From Sphingobium sp. Z007 (GTDB lineage Bacteria > Pseudomonadota > Alphaproteobacteria > Sphingomonadales > Sphingomonadaceae): a stretch of DNA of 64,000 bases. Positions 45,074 to 54,663 of this stretch are shown here, piece after piece (positions within the stretch are counted from its first letter, which is position 1; each line of letters opens with the position of its first letter). The notes under the pieces are model-generated. The model worked only from the letters and a program-made list of their open reading frames with translations. It ran no database searches and was not told where the DNA came from. The stretch lies in contig NZ_FBXK01000001.1 in assembly GCF_900013425.1 (NCBI RefSeq), positions 866,501-930,500 on the forward strand. The letters are read 5' to 3'. Position numbers and translations under genes: made by a program.

Positions 45074-46558
45074 ATGAACAGCAATATGTCTAGATCCGTG
45101 ACCGACACCATTCTTAATTTCATCGCGGGTTCATATCGCGAGGGCGGGGATGGCAAGACGTTTGTCAACGTCAATCCGGCGACCGGCCGGGAGATTGGCA
45201 CGGTTCATGAAGCGAGCGAAGCTGACGTGGCCGACGCTGTCGCGGCGGCAAAGGCAGCGCTCAATGGTCCGTGGGGCAGTATGACGACGGCCGAACGGCT
45301 TAAGCTGATTAGTGCCGTAGCCACGGAGATCGAGCGTCGTTCGGACGACTTTCTCGAGGCCGAGGTAGCCGACACGGGCAAACCGCGTCACATTGCCTCG
45401 CACATCGACATTCCTCGCGGCGCCGCGAATTTTCGCATGTTCGCCGATGTCGTAGCGACCATGCCAACTGAATCCTTTAACACGCCAACGCCTGATGGCG
45501 GGCAGGCGATCAACTATGCCGTGCGCAAGCCCAAGGGCGTGATCGCGGTGATATGCCCGTGGAATTTTCCATTGCTGCTTATGACTTGGAAGGTCGGACC
45601 CGCTCTGGCCTGCGGTAATACGGTGGTGGTCAAGCCGTCGGAAGAGACGCCCAGGACCGCGACCCTCTTGGGCGAGGTGATGAATGCAGTCGGGATGCCC
45701 GAGGGTGTGTTCAATGTCGTCCATGGTTTCGGCGCGGGTTCGGCTGGGGAATATCTGACTTCACACAAGGACGTCGACGCAATTACCTTCACCGGCGAGA
45801 CCGGAACTGGCCAGGCGATCATGCAGAAGGCCGCTGTCGGGGTCCGGGACGTTTCTTTCGAGCTCGGCGGCAAGAATGCGGCGATCGTCTTTGCCGACGC
45901 CGATCTCGACAAGGCAATCGAGGGACTTTCGCGCTCGGTCTTCCTCAACACCGGCCAGGTCTGCCTCGGCACGGAGAGGGTCTATGTCGAACGTCCGCTA
46001 TACGACGAATTTGTCCGGCGGATGGCGCGGGCCGCAGAGGCGTTTAGACCCGGCGCCATCGGCGATCCGGCCTATCTTGGCCCGCTGATCAGCGCGGAGC
46101 ACCGAGACAAGGTCCTCAACTATTACGCGAAAGCGATAGAAGAAGGGGCAACGGTCGTGGTCGGCGGCGGGATCCCCAAGATCGATGGAGAGCACGCGGA
46201 CGGCTTCTATATCGAGCCAACATTATGGACCGGCCTTGCGCACGACAGCACCGTGATGCGCGAAGAAATCTTCGGACCATGCTGCGGGGTTATTCCGTTC
46301 GACACGGAGGATGAGGTCACCGCACTGGCCAACGACACCGCTTATGGTCTGTGCGCGACGGTATGGACCGAGAATGTCTCGCGCGCGCACCGGGTGGCTG
46401 CGACCATGCGCGTGGGCGTGTGCTGGGTCAACTGCTGGTTCCTGCGCGATTTGCGCACGGCATTTGGCGGATCGGGTCAATCCGGGATCGGCCGGGAGGG
46501 GGGCGTCCATAGCCTCGAATTCTACACTGAAACCGCAAATATCTGCCTGAAGCTTTGA
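45074..46558 (+). CDS. xylG: 2-hydroxymuconate semialdehyde dehydrogenase (XylG/DmpC-like)
   Basis: 494 aa aldehyde dehydrogenase. The catalytic Glu is in FELGGKNAAIVFADADL and the catalytic Cys in LNTGQVCLGTERVYVER; the end FGGSGQSGIGREGG is usual. It oxidises the semialdehyde to 2-hydroxymuconate for the oxalocrotonate branch. The Met at 45074 is preferred; an in-frame ATG at 45056 is possible. Confidence 0.9.
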   Translation: MNSNMSRSVTDTILNFIAGSYREGGDGKTFVNVNPATGREIGTVHEASEADVADAVAAAKAALNGPWGSMTTAERLKLISAVATEIERRSDDFLEAEVADTGKPRHIASHIDIPRGAANFRMFADVVATMPTESFNTPTPDGGQAINYAVRKPKGVIAVICPWNFPLLLMTWKVGPALACGNTVVVKPSEETPRTATLLGEVMNAVGMPEGVFNVVHGFGAGSAGEYLTSHKDVDAITFTGETGTGQAIMQKAAVGVRDVSFELGGKNAAIVFADADLDKAIEGLSRSVFLNTGQVCLGTERVYVERPLYDEFVRRMARAAEAFRPGAIGDPAYLGPLISAEHRDKVLNYYAKAIEEGATVVVGGGIPKIDGEHADGFYIEPTLWTGLAHDSTVMREEIFGPCCGVIPFDTEDEVTALANDTAYGLCATVWTENVSRAHRVAATMRVGVCWVNCWFLRDLRTAFGGSGQSGIGREGGVHSLEFYTETANICLKL

Positions 46559-46562
46559 GATC

Positions 46563-47375
46563 ATGAACATGGAAAGCACGATAGACCCTCAGGTCATTCA
46601 ACAAGCCGCCGAATTGTTGCGCGGCGCAGCGATAAGCGGAACGCCCGTGACGCCGGTACGCGATCTCATATCGGCCGGTGGCGTTGATGCGGCCTATGCC
46701 GTGCAGGAGGTCAATACGCGACACTATCTCGACAGCGGTCGAAGGCTGGTTGGCCGCAAGATCGGCCTTACTTCGCTTGCGGTCCAAAGGCAGCTTGGTG
46801 TCGATCAGCCCGATTACGGTATGCTGTTTGCCGATATGGACGTTCCCGAGGGCATACCGATCTCACTTAATCAGGTCATTCAACCCAAGGTTGAGGCGGA
46901 GATCGCCATCGTCATCGGCCGCGACCTTCTCTATCCGGACCTTACGACTGCCGAAATGATCCGAGCGGTGGAATATGTCGTGCCGGCGATCGAGATCGTC
47001 GATAGCCGTGTAGCCAACTGGGACATTCGCATCTGGGATACTGTGGCCGATAATGCCTCCAGCGGCCTGTTTGTGCTGGGAGCCGTCCCGCGCAAACTCG
47101 AGGCGCTCGACTTGCGCGAGTGCGGAATGGTCATGGAGATCAAGAGTGAGCCTGTTTCAGTCGGGGCAGGCATCGCCTGCCTGGGCAGCCCGATCACCGC
47201 ATCGTTGTGGCTGGCGCGGGTCATGGCGCGCGTCGGGCGTCCGTTGCTCGAAGGCGACGTGATCCTGTCGGGCGCACTCGGGCCCATGGCGGGGGTGAGC
47301 CGCGGCGATGTTGTGGAAGCAAGAATTAACGGAGTCGGAACGGTACGGGCGGCCTTCGCCGCCGACGCCGTCTGA
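46563..47375 (+). CDS. xylJ: 2-oxopent-4-enoate (2-hydroxypenta-2,4-dienoate) hydratase (XylJ-like)
   Basis: 270 aa of the FAH/hydratase-decarboxylase family. [34 protein letters not shown] with metal-binding Glu residues, [18 protein letters not shown] and [12 protein letters not shown] are all characteristic. It adds water to give 4-hydroxy-2-oxopentanoate. It starts 4 bp after xylG. Confidence 0.9.
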   Translation: MNMESTIDPQVIQQAAELLRGAAISGTPVTPVRDLISAGGVDAAYAVQEVNTRHYLDSGRRLVGRKIGLTSLAVQRQLGVDQPDYGMLFADMDVPEGIPISLNQVIQPKVEAEIAIVIGRDLLYPDLTTAEMIRAVEYVVPAIEIVDSRVANWDIRIWDTVADNASSGLFVLGAVPRKLEALDLRECGMVMEIKSEPVSVGAGIACLGSPITASLWLARVMARVGRPLLEGDVILSGALGPMAGVSRGDVVEARINGVGTVRAAFAADAV

Positions 47376-47397
47376 AGATTGGAAGAGAAACAAGCAT

Positions 47398-48336
47398 ATG
47401 GCAAAGATGAAGTGTGCGATCATCGGCTCGGGAAATATTGGTACTGATCTGATGATCAAGTTGCTGAAAGGTTCGGACAGGCTCGAACTCGCCGTAGTGG
47501 TTGGCATCGACCCGGCTTCAGAGGGTCTCGCTATGGCCCGCGAGCGAGGAGTGACGACTACGCACGATGGCATCGAGGGGCTACGCAAGCTTCCAGTCTA
47601 TCCAGAAATTGGCATCGTCTTTGATGCTACCTCGGCTTACGCTCACAAGGAGCACGACGCCGCCCTGCAAAAGGACGGCAAGCTGGTCGTCGACCTGACA
47701 CCTGCTGCGCTGGGGCCGTTTTTCGTGCCACCGGTCGATAGCGCGCTGGATGACCATGTTCGCAACGTGAACATGGTTACCTGCGGAGGCCAGGCGACTA
47801 TCCCGATCGTCGCGGCGGTGTCGCGCGTGAGCCCAGTTCATTATGCTGAGATTGTCGCATCGGTTTCGTCGCGCTCGGCGGGACCGGGTACGCGAGCCAA
47901 TATCGACGAATTTACCCGGACAACGGCGAAGGCGATCGAAGTCGTCGGCGGTGCGAGCCGCGGGCGTGCGATTATCATTCTCAATCCCGCCGAACCGCCG
48001 ATGATCATGCGCGACACGATCTTCACGCTGACTGATCAAGTCGATGAGGACAAGATCCGCCAGTCTGTGCAGGACATGGTGGCGACCGTTCAGTCCTATG
48101 TTCCCGGCTATCGTCTCAAGCAGGAAGTGCAGTTCGAGCGGTTCGGCTCTAATCAGCCGCTGAAAATTCCCGGCTATGGCGAGTTCGCTGGTCTGAAGAC
48201 CAGCGTTTTTCTCGAAGTCGAGGGTGCGGGCGATTACCTGCCCAAATATTCGGGTAACCTCGACATCATGACCGCCGCTGCCAAAGCAGCCGGTGAGAGG
48301 CTTGCCCAGAAACACCTTGAGAAGGCGGCATCATGA
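47398..48336 (+). CDS. xylQ: Acetaldehyde dehydrogenase, acylating (XylQ/DmpF-like)
   Basis: 312 aa. NAD-binding is [16 protein letters not shown], the catalytic Cys is in [14 protein letters not shown], and the inter-domain segment [16 protein letters not shown] is typical. It turns aldolase-derived acetaldehyde into acetyl-CoA. Its gene overlaps the aldolase gene (ATGA at 48333), as expected for proteins that form a channelling complex. Confidence 0.93.
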   Translation: MAKMKCAIIGSGNIGTDLMIKLLKGSDRLELAVVVGIDPASEGLAMARERGVTTTHDGIEGLRKLPVYPEIGIVFDATSAYAHKEHDAALQKDGKLVVDLTPAALGPFFVPPVDSALDDHVRNVNMVTCGGQATIPIVAAVSRVSPVHYAEIVASVSSRSAGPGTRANIDEFTRTTAKAIEVVGGASRGRAIIILNPAEPPMIMRDTIFTLTDQVDEDKIRQSVQDMVATVQSYVPGYRLKQEVQFERFGSNQPLKIPGYGEFAGLKTSVFLEVEGAGDYLPKYSGNLDIMTAAAKAAGERLAQKHLEKAAS

Positions 48337-49364
48337 CTTTCGATCCCGAAACCGACAAGCTTTACATACAGGACGTCACCCTTCGTGACGGCATGCACGC
48401 CATACTTCATATGTACGGCACCGATAGCGTCCGCACGATCGCCAAGGTCCTTGACGATGCTGGTGTCGATGCTATCGAAGTATCGCACGGCGATGGCCTC
48501 AATGGCACCTCGTTCAACTATGGGTTTGGTGCCCACACTGATTGGGAATGGATCGAGGCGGCAGCCGACGTGATCAAACGGGCTGTGCTGACCACGCTGC
48601 TTGTGCCGGGCATAGGCACGGTCGAAGAACTCCGTCGCGCTTATACATTGGGCGTTCGCTCTGTGCGGGTTGCTACCCATTGCACCGAAGCGGACGTTGC
48701 CAAGCAGCATATCGGCATTGCTCGAGATCTCGGCATGGACGTCTCGGGCTTTCTCATGATGAGCCATATGATAGACGCCGAAGCTTTGGCCCAGCAAGCA
48801 CTGCTGATGGAAAGTTATGGCGCGCACTGCGTCTATGTGACGGACAGTGGTGGTGCGCTCGACATGGACGGCGTGCGCGATCGGTTGCGCGCGTACGATC
48901 GCGTGCTCAAGCCGACGACCCAGCGTGGTATGCATGCCCATCACAATCTTTCATTAGGTGTCGCAAATTCAATCGTTGCCGCCCAGGAAGGAGCTGTACG
49001 GATTGACGCTAGTCTCGCCGGTATGGGAGCGGGGGCGGGCAACGCGCCGCTTGAGGTGTTCATTGCCGCCGCTGACCGCAAGGGCTGGAATCATGGATGC
49101 GATGTCATGGCGCTGATGGACGCGGCCGAAGACATTATCCGCCCGTTGCAGGATCGCCCGGTCCGGGTCGATCGCGAAACGCTCAGCCTCGGTTACGCCG
49201 GCGTCTATTCAAGCTTCCTACGCCACGCCGAAAAAGCGGCCGGGCAATATGGTCTCGATACCCGCGAGATCCTGATCGAACTGGGCAAGCGGCGCATGGT
49301 CGGCGGGCAGGAAGACATGATCGTCGATGTCGCGCTCGATCTCGTTTCCGCGCGAGCGGCATAG
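48333..49364 (+). CDS. xylK: 4-hydroxy-2-oxovalerate aldolase (XylK/DmpG-like)
   Basis: 343 aa. [18 protein letters not shown] at the N-terminus and the metal-binding [13 protein letters not shown] segment define the family. The C-terminal communication domain ([19 protein letters not shown]) contacts the dehydrogenase. It splits 4-hydroxy-2-oxovalerate to pyruvate and acetaldehyde. Confidence 0.94.
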   Translation: MTFDPETDKLYIQDVTLRDGMHAILHMYGTDSVRTIAKVLDDAGVDAIEVSHGDGLNGTSFNYGFGAHTDWEWIEAAADVIKRAVLTTLLVPGIGTVEELRRAYTLGVRSVRVATHCTEADVAKQHIGIARDLGMDVSGFLMMSHMIDAEALAQQALLMESYGAHCVYVTDSGGALDMDGVRDRLRAYDRVLKPTTQRGMHAHHNLSLGVANSIVAAQEGAVRIDASLAGMGAGAGNAPLEVFIAAADRKGWNHGCDVMALMDAAEDIIRPLQDRPVRVDRETLSLGYAGVYSSFLRHAEKAAGQYGLDTREILIELGKRRMVGGQEDMIVDVALDLVSARAA

Positions 49365-49368
49365 GTAG

Positions 49369-50145
49369 ATGGCCATGGATAAACTTGCACGATATGCGGA
49401 AACTTTGGATGGTGCGGCGTTGGGTGCCCACGCTACACCACAGTTAACGTCCAGCGATCCAAATCTGAGTGTGGCTGATGCGTATCAGGTCCAGAAGCTC
49501 TCGGTTGATCGTCGCTTGGCGCGCGGCGAACGCCGGATCGGCGTCAAGATGGGGCTCACCAGCAGGGCCAAGATGCTGCAGGTCGGTGTCAATGAAGTAG
49601 CCTGGGGCCGTTTGACCGATGCGATGCTGATCGAGGAAGGTGCGGCGATGTCGCGCGCACGCTTCGTTCATCCTCGGGTTGAACCGGAAGTGGCCTTCCT
49701 GATGAAGGCACCGCTCTGCGGCCGGGTCACTGCCGCTCAAGCGCTCGCAGCGGTCGAAGCCATCGCACCTGCAATGGAGATCATCGACAGCCGCTACGAA
49801 AACTTCAAGTTCGCGCTTTCCGACGTGATTGCCGACAACACCTCGTCCTCCGGCCTCGTAATCGGGCCGTGGAATGATCCGACCAAGGATTTCTCGAATC
49901 TGGGTGTGATAGTCGAGATAAACGGACAGGTGATAGAGGTCGGTTCGACCGCCGCCATCCTGGGTCACCCCCTTCGATCGCTCGTCGCAGCAGCGCGGCT
50001 CGTCGCCGAAGGCGGGGAAGGGATTTCGGCAGGTGATATTGTCATGGCAGGCGGGATCACCGCCGCGCCAACGCTCGCGCCGGGCCAGACTGTACGCACG
50101 ACAATTCAAGGGCTTGGTTCTGTTATGTTCCGGGTGGAGGCGTAA
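49369..50145 (+). CDS. xylI: 4-oxalocrotonate decarboxylase (XylI/DmpH-like)
   Basis: 258 aa, paralogous to the hydratase at 46563 (GVKMGLTSRAKMLQVGVNE, RVEPEVAFLMK, AMEIIDSRYENFKFALSDV). The decarboxylase branch is supported by DNTSSSGLVIGPW and by the adjacent tautomerase. It removes CO2 from 2-oxo-3-hexenedioate, in complex with the hydratase. Confidence 0.9.
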   Translation: MAMDKLARYAETLDGAALGAHATPQLTSSDPNLSVADAYQVQKLSVDRRLARGERRIGVKMGLTSRAKMLQVGVNEVAWGRLTDAMLIEEGAAMSRARFVHPRVEPEVAFLMKAPLCGRVTAAQALAAVEAIAPAMEIIDSRYENFKFALSDVIADNTSSSGLVIGPWNDPTKDFSNLGVIVEINGQVIEVGSTAAILGHPLRSLVAAARLVAEGGEGISAGDIVMAGGITAAPTLAPGQTVRTTIQGLGSVMFRVEA

Positions 50146-50358
50146 ATGCCGATCATCGAAGTAAATCTGCTCGAAGGGCGATCGGCTGAGGACAAGGAGC
50201 GACTGATTCACGCACTTACCGAGGCAGCGATAAGTTCCATTGCTGCGCCCCGTGAATCTGTGCGGATTATCTTGCGGGAGATGCAAGCGGAACATTTTGC
50301 GGTGGGTGGGCTATCATTTGCAGCGAAGGCCGCGGAAGCGGCATTGCGTGATGCCTGA
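50146..50358 (+). CDS. xylH: 4-oxalocrotonate tautomerase (XylH/DmpI-like)
   Basis: 70 aa including the initiator. The mature N-terminal Pro (MPIIEVNLLEGRSAEDKERL) is the catalytic base, and Arg residues near RESVRIILREM bind the substrate. It starts immediately after the decarboxylase stop. The C-terminal AVGGLSFAAKAA is normal. It converts 2-hydroxymuconate to the keto form. Confidence 0.93.
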   Translation: MPIIEVNLLEGRSAEDKERLIHALTEAAISSIAAPRESVRIILREMQAEHFAVGGLSFAAKAAEAALRDA

Positions 50359-50629
50359 ACCCTATGAGATTCGTATAGTGGGCGGAGCGCACTTCCGTTG
50401 TGCGGCGGACGAACGGGTTCTAATCGCGATGGAGCGATGCGGAGAGAATGACATAGGAGTAGGTTGCCGGGGTGGCGGCTGTGGTATTTGCCGCATCAGG
50501 GTCGTCGATGGCGATTACCGAACCGGTAAGATGAGTACGGCGAGAGTCTCCGAGGCAGAACGGGAAGCGGGCTTTGCTCTTGCTTGCCGATTGTTTCCGG
50601 CGAGTGACCTTTTGATCGAAGTTGGATAA
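50351..50629 (+). CDS. xylT: 2Fe-2S plant-type ferredoxin (XylT-like)
   Basis: 92 aa with the cluster motif CRGGGCGICRIRVVDGDY and a later Cys (LACRLF). In toluene and phenol pathways such ferredoxins re-reduce the iron of inactivated catechol 2,3-dioxygenase. It overlaps the tautomerase gene by 8 bp. Here it lies at the far end of the operon, whereas xylT normally stands directly upstream of xylE. Confidence 0.87.
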   Translation: MPEPYEIRIVGGAHFRCAADERVLIAMERCGENDIGVGCRGGGCGICRIRVVDGDYRTGKMSTARVSEAEREAGFALACRLFPASDLLIEVG

Positions 50630-50647
50630 ATTCTAAGGAGAGTTGCG

Positions 50648-52147
50648 ATGGCTACCCAGTTGAAGAGCGACACAAACGACTACGGAATCAAGAGTGAATA
50701 TGGCCACTTTATCGGGGGAGAGTGGATCGCCGGTGACAGCGGTAAGACAATTGACCTAGTCAACCCTGCAACCGGACAGATCCTTACCAAGATCCAGGCC
50801 GGCAATGCAAAGGATGTCGAACGCGCAGTTGCTGCCGCTAAAGGCGCTTTCCCTAAGTGGTCGGAAAGCTCGCCCGCTGAGCGTCAGGATATTCTGATAG
50901 AGGTCGCCCGGCGGCTTAAGGCACGGCATCAGCATTACGCAACGCTCGAAACGCTGAACAACGGCAAGCCTATCCGCGAATCGATGTATTTTGACATGCC
51001 GCAGGCTATCGGCCAATTTGAACTGTTCGCCGGAGCGGCCTATGGCCTTCATGGACAGACCATGGATTATCCTGACGCCGTGGGCATCGTTCATCGCGAG
51101 CCGCTGGGGGTCTGTGCTCAGATCATCCCCTGGAACGTGCCGATGCTTATGATGGCGTGCAAGATTGCCCCCGCCCTTGCTTCGGGTAACACGGTAGTGC
51201 TCAAACCTGCAGAGACGGTATGCCTGTCAGTGATCGAATTCTTCGTGGAAATGGCCGATCTTCTGCCGCCGGGCGTTATCAACGTGGTCACCGGTTACGG
51301 CGCTGACGTTGGCGAGGCGCTTGTCACTCACGAGGACGTCCGTAAGGTGGCGTTCACCGGTTCGGTGGGAACGGCCCGCCGGATCATGCAGTATGCTTCG
51401 ATCAATATCATCCCGCAGACGCTGGAATTGGGCGGCAAATCCGCTCACATCGTCTGTGCCGATGCCGATATCAATGCTGCGGTCGAAAGCGCGACGATGT
51501 CCACCGTGCTGAACAAGGGCGAGGTTTGCCTGGCGGGTTCGCGTCTCTTCCTGCACGAAACGATCCAGGAAGAGTTCCTGGCCAAGTTCAAGGTGGCACT
51601 AGAAGGCATTCGTCAGGGCGATCCGCTTGATTTCGCGACGCAACTCGGCGCGCAGGCGTCGAAGATGCAGATGGACAAGGTCGAGAGCTATCTCAATATG
51701 GCGACCGAAGAAGGTGCTACCATTTTGACTGGCGGCACCCGTAATGCCAGCCTTGCAGATGGGCATTTCATCATGCCGACGGTCTTTACCAACGTCAACA
51801 ACTCGATGCGCATCGCGCGCGAGGAGATTTTCGGGCCCGTCACCAGTGTCATCAGTTGGAAAGACGAGGAGGAGATGATGAAGGCGGCCAACGATACGAA
51901 CTATGGCCTCGCTGGGGGCATCTGGACCCGCGACATTATGCGTGCGCACCGCCTGGCGCGTAAGCTCGAAACCGGCACAGTGTGGATCAACCGCTATTAC
52001 AATCTTAAGGCAAATATGCCGCTGGGCGGCTACAAACAGAGTGGTTTCGGTCGTGAATTCAGTCATGAAGTACTCAATCATTACACCCACACCAAATCGG
52101 TCGTGGTTAACCTGCAGGAAGGTCGCACTGGTATGTTCGATCAGTAA
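50648..52147 (+). CDS. Aldehyde dehydrogenase (XylC/NahF-like candidate)
   Basis: 499 aa. The catalytic Glu is in TLELGGKSAHIVCADADI and the Cys in NKGEVCLAGSRLFLHE; FTGSVGTARRIMQ binds the cofactor. GGAG precedes the ATG. It could oxidise benzaldehydes (after XylMA and the alcohol dehydrogenase) or salicylaldehyde (after NahE); the sequence alone does not decide. It follows the meta operon and precedes a cis-diol dehydrogenase. Confidence 0.85.
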   Translation: MATQLKSDTNDYGIKSEYGHFIGGEWIAGDSGKTIDLVNPATGQILTKIQAGNAKDVERAVAAAKGAFPKWSESSPAERQDILIEVARRLKARHQHYATLETLNNGKPIRESMYFDMPQAIGQFELFAGAAYGLHGQTMDYPDAVGIVHREPLGVCAQIIPWNVPMLMMACKIAPALASGNTVVLKPAETVCLSVIEFFVEMADLLPPGVINVVTGYGADVGEALVTHEDVRKVAFTGSVGTARRIMQYASINIIPQTLELGGKSAHIVCADADINAAVESATMSTVLNKGEVCLAGSRLFLHETIQEEFLAKFKVALEGIRQGDPLDFATQLGAQASKMQMDKVESYLNMATEEGATILTGGTRNASLADGHFIMPTVFTNVNNSMRIAREEIFGPVTSVISWKDEEEMMKAANDTNYGLAGGIWTRDIMRAHRLARKLETGTVWINRYYNLKANMPLGGYKQSGFGREFSHEVLNHYTHTKSVVVNLQEGRTGMFDQ

Positions 52148-52187
52148 TTTCTGACCGATCGACACGTAAATGGTGGAGGAGAAGGCA

Positions 52188-52988
52188 TTGTCTGCAAGGC
52201 TTGATGGACAGGTGGCGTTGCTGACCGGTGGCGCAACTGGGATCGGGGCAGCGGTCGTCGCCCGATATATAGAGGAGGGCGCCAGGGTAGGTGTCCTCGT
52301 CAGGGGTGAAGACCAGGCCAAACTCGTGCGTTCGCGCCACGGCGACAAGGTTGTGGTGGTGGTGGGAGACGTGCGGTCCTATGCGGACAATGCCCGCGCC
52401 GTGGCGGAAACTGTCAGGGCATTCGGAAAGCTTGATGTCTTTGTCGGAAATGTTGGGATCTGGGATTTTATGGTGCCGCTAGAGCAGCAGGAGCCCGAAC
52501 AGCTTGCTAAGGTCTTTGATGAAATCTTTGATGTAAATCTGAAAGGCTATTTTCTAGGTGCCCGGGCGGCCATTCCTGAACTCAGGAAGGTTAAGGGCAG
52601 CATCATTTTCACCGCCTCGACTTCGAGCTACTATACCGGTGGGGGAGGCACGTTGTACGTTGCGTCGAAACACGCCGTTCTTGGCCTGGTCAAGCAACTG
52701 GCTTGGGAACTAACGCCCGACATCAGGGTCAACGGTGTTGCGCCGGGCGGGACACGCACCCCGCTCAGCGGTGCGATGACCGGAGGTTTTTCAGACACGA
52801 AAATGGAACAGATGCCGGGGCTTGACGTCCTGATATCCGAAATGACCCCGCTTGGGCGGATCGCGGAGCCTGCCGATCACGCAGGTCTGTACGCCCTCTT
52901 GGCCTCGCGGCGGGACTCTTCATACGTGACCGGAACGGTGCTGCTTAGCGATGGCGGCATCGGCATCGGTAAGCGCCCTCAAGGTTGA
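52188..52988 (+). CDS. bphB: cis-dihydrodiol dehydrogenase, BphB/NahB-like SDR
   Basis: 266 aa short-chain dehydrogenase. [13 protein letters not shown] binds [13 protein letters not shown] and [15 protein letters not shown] are typical of BphB/NahB, and YVASKHA carries the active Tyr and Lys. The TTG at 52188 is preferred because GGAGGAG stands 7 nt upstream; the ATG at 52170 has no ribosome site. It rearomatises the cis-diols made by the ring dioxygenases. Ribosome spacing and position suggest cotranscription with the aldehyde dehydrogenase. Confidence 0.88.
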   Translation: MSARLDGQVALLTGGATGIGAAVVARYIEEGARVGVLVRGEDQAKLVRSRHGDKVVVVVGDVRSYADNARAVAETVRAFGKLDVFVGNVGIWDFMVPLEQQEPEQLAKVFDEIFDVNLKGYFLGARAAIPELRKVKGSIIFTASTSSYYTGGGGTLYVASKHAVLGLVKQLAWELTPDIRVNGVAPGGTRTPLSGAMTGGFSDTKMEQMPGLDVLISEMTPLGRIAEPADHAGLYALLASRRDSSYVTGTVLLSDGGIGIGKRPQG

Positions 52989-53044
52989 ACAGCATACAAC
53001 TGGCCTAAGGCCGTTAATAGCAAGCACATCGGAGGGAAACGGCC

Positions 53045-53425
53045 ATGGCTGAGAGATTTCAATTTTCTGATCTTCTCATCATTTCGGGAGTCATGGGCGC
53101 TGCTAGGTGGAAGCCGACCCATCTAGGCCCAACGGTATCTCCCCCTCAACTCGTGGAATTCGGCGGCAATCTGACGAGAGATCGTGCGGAACGAATGATG
53201 GCGCATGCCGAAGCTGGAGGGCTTGCGATTTATGGGATTGGCCAGCTGAGCTACCATCGGGCGCCGGTCGATAAGACGGTGGTTTATCCAATCGACGCTT
53301 TTTATGCCCACGGTCAATATACGTCCGTTATTGCTACTATGAACCGTGTTGCCGTACTGCTCGATAACGCTCAAAAAGTGGATGTCCAGGAATTGGCTGG
53401 AAAGATGATCCGGGTCGATAACTGA
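53045..53425 (+). CDS. Hypothetical protein of the aromatic cluster
   Basis: 126 aa. GGAGGGAAA precedes the ATG, and codon use resembles its neighbours. Segments such as FSDLLIISGVMGAARWKPTH, NLTRDRAERMMAHAEAGGL and YPIDAFYAHGQYTS suggest a small soluble enzyme or binding protein. I do not recognise a family. It follows bphB in the same direction and meets the xylA gene head-on. Confidence 0.65.
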   Translation: MAERFQFSDLLIISGVMGAARWKPTHLGPTVSPPQLVEFGGNLTRDRAERMMAHAEAGGLAIYGIGQLSYHRAPVDKTVVYPIDAFYAHGQYTSVIATMNRVAVLLDNAQKVDVQELAGKMIRVDN

Positions 53426-53496
53426 TTTGTTTCGATGTCACCCTCTGCCATAGCCGCGATCGACAGGGGGCTTGAGAGCGGTCCCTACCATGTCGG

Positions 53497-54537
53497 CTAA
53501 CGTACGTCGCTGCGGTCCACGAAACGGTCTGCGGAGATCGCATCGGGAGCTAACCCGGCCTCGAGTAATTCTGCTTCCGCGAGGTCAACCATGGCGGGCG
53601 GTCCGCAAAGATAGGCCTCATACCGCATCTCAATTGGCAGTTCAGCAATCTGCTGGGTCACCGGACCTCTGGCGCCCTGCCAAGGGCTATCGGCCGCCTC
53701 GTCAGAAAGCACCGGGATGAAATCGAATGGCCCCCTCCAGGTGGCCTTGAGTCTCCCGATTTCATCAAGACAATAAAGGTTGGTCCGGGTTCTTGCGCCA
53801 TAAAGAAGCGTTACCGGCCGCGTCGCCCCCAGCGCAAGTGCTTCCTGTAATATGGAGATGATAGGCGCAAGGCCGCTGCCGCCTGCAATGCACAGAATGG
53901 GCGCTGCGCTTTGCTTCAAGTGGAACGCGCCATAGGGTGCTCTCAACGTCAAAGAAGCCCCGACCCGATCATCTGCGAACAGCCAGTCCGTGAACGCGCC
54001 GCCCGGGACATGGCGGACGTGGAATTGCAAGTTCCGGGTCGAGCCTGCTATGGGAGCGAAAGCGAACGAATAGCTTCGTAGACCATCCACACCCGGCGCA
54101 CCAATATCTGCATACTGACCAGGGACGAAGGAAAGCGGCCGGTCCAGCTCGACCGTAAGATTGATAATGTCAGGGCAAAGCCGAGGAACTGACACGATTG
54201 TTGCGCGATAGTCGTCCACGGTTTGCTGGACCGTCAGTGGCGCGTCGAGTGCAATCGTCAAGTCTGACCGGGGTATCGCTTGACAGGCTAGCCTGTATCC
54301 AGCGAGCAACTCATCACGTTCCAGAGCCAGCGCCGAAGGACTGAGCTCCCTTATTTTGCCGTCAAGAAGCTTGAACTTGCACGTGCCGCAGGACCCGACT
54401 TTACAATCATGAGGCATCGCCAAGCCCTCTGTAAGCATGGCTTCGAGCAACGTCTTGTCTTGAGCGACCAGCAGTGTCCGGGCTTCCGAGGCAAAAATTA
54501 CCTTGTTGCGTTGGGGCTTCTTCAAGAAGGAAAACAT
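53497..54537 (-). CDS. xylA: Xylene monooxygenase electron-transfer component (XylA-like)
   Basis: 346 aa. The N-terminal plant-type ferredoxin domain has CKVGSCGTCKFKLL and a later Cys (LACQAIPR), followed by the FAD domain (RSYSFAFAP) and NADH domain (CIAGGSGLAPIISILQ, YLCGPPAMVD). It feeds electrons to XylM, whose gene lies immediately upstream. It might also substitute for the missing reductase of XylXY, but that is speculation. Confidence 0.9.
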   Translation of the reverse strand: MFSFLKKPQRNKVIFASEARTLLVAQDKTLLEAMLTEGLAMPHDCKVGSCGTCKFKLLDGKIRELSPSALALERDELLAGYRLACQAIPRSDLTIALDAPLTVQQTVDDYRATIVSVPRLCPDIINLTVELDRPLSFVPGQYADIGAPGVDGLRSYSFAFAPIAGSTRNLQFHVRHVPGGAFTDWLFADDRVGASLTLRAPYGAFHLKQSAAPILCIAGGSGLAPIISILQEALALGATRPVTLLYGARTRTNLYCLDEIGRLKATWRGPFDFIPVLSDEAADSPWQGARGPVTQQIAELPIEMRYEAYLCGPPAMVDLAEAELLEAGLAPDAISADRFVDRSDVR

Positions 54538-54663
54538 AAAGCGGATCTACTATGTTGAGTGAGGGCGGTGCGGTGAAGACAAGGGAGCGTCATCCCATAA
54601 GGATGACGCTCAGTTCACATAGAGACAATCAAACGCGTACGTCTCCATGCGGGGTGGACGGTT

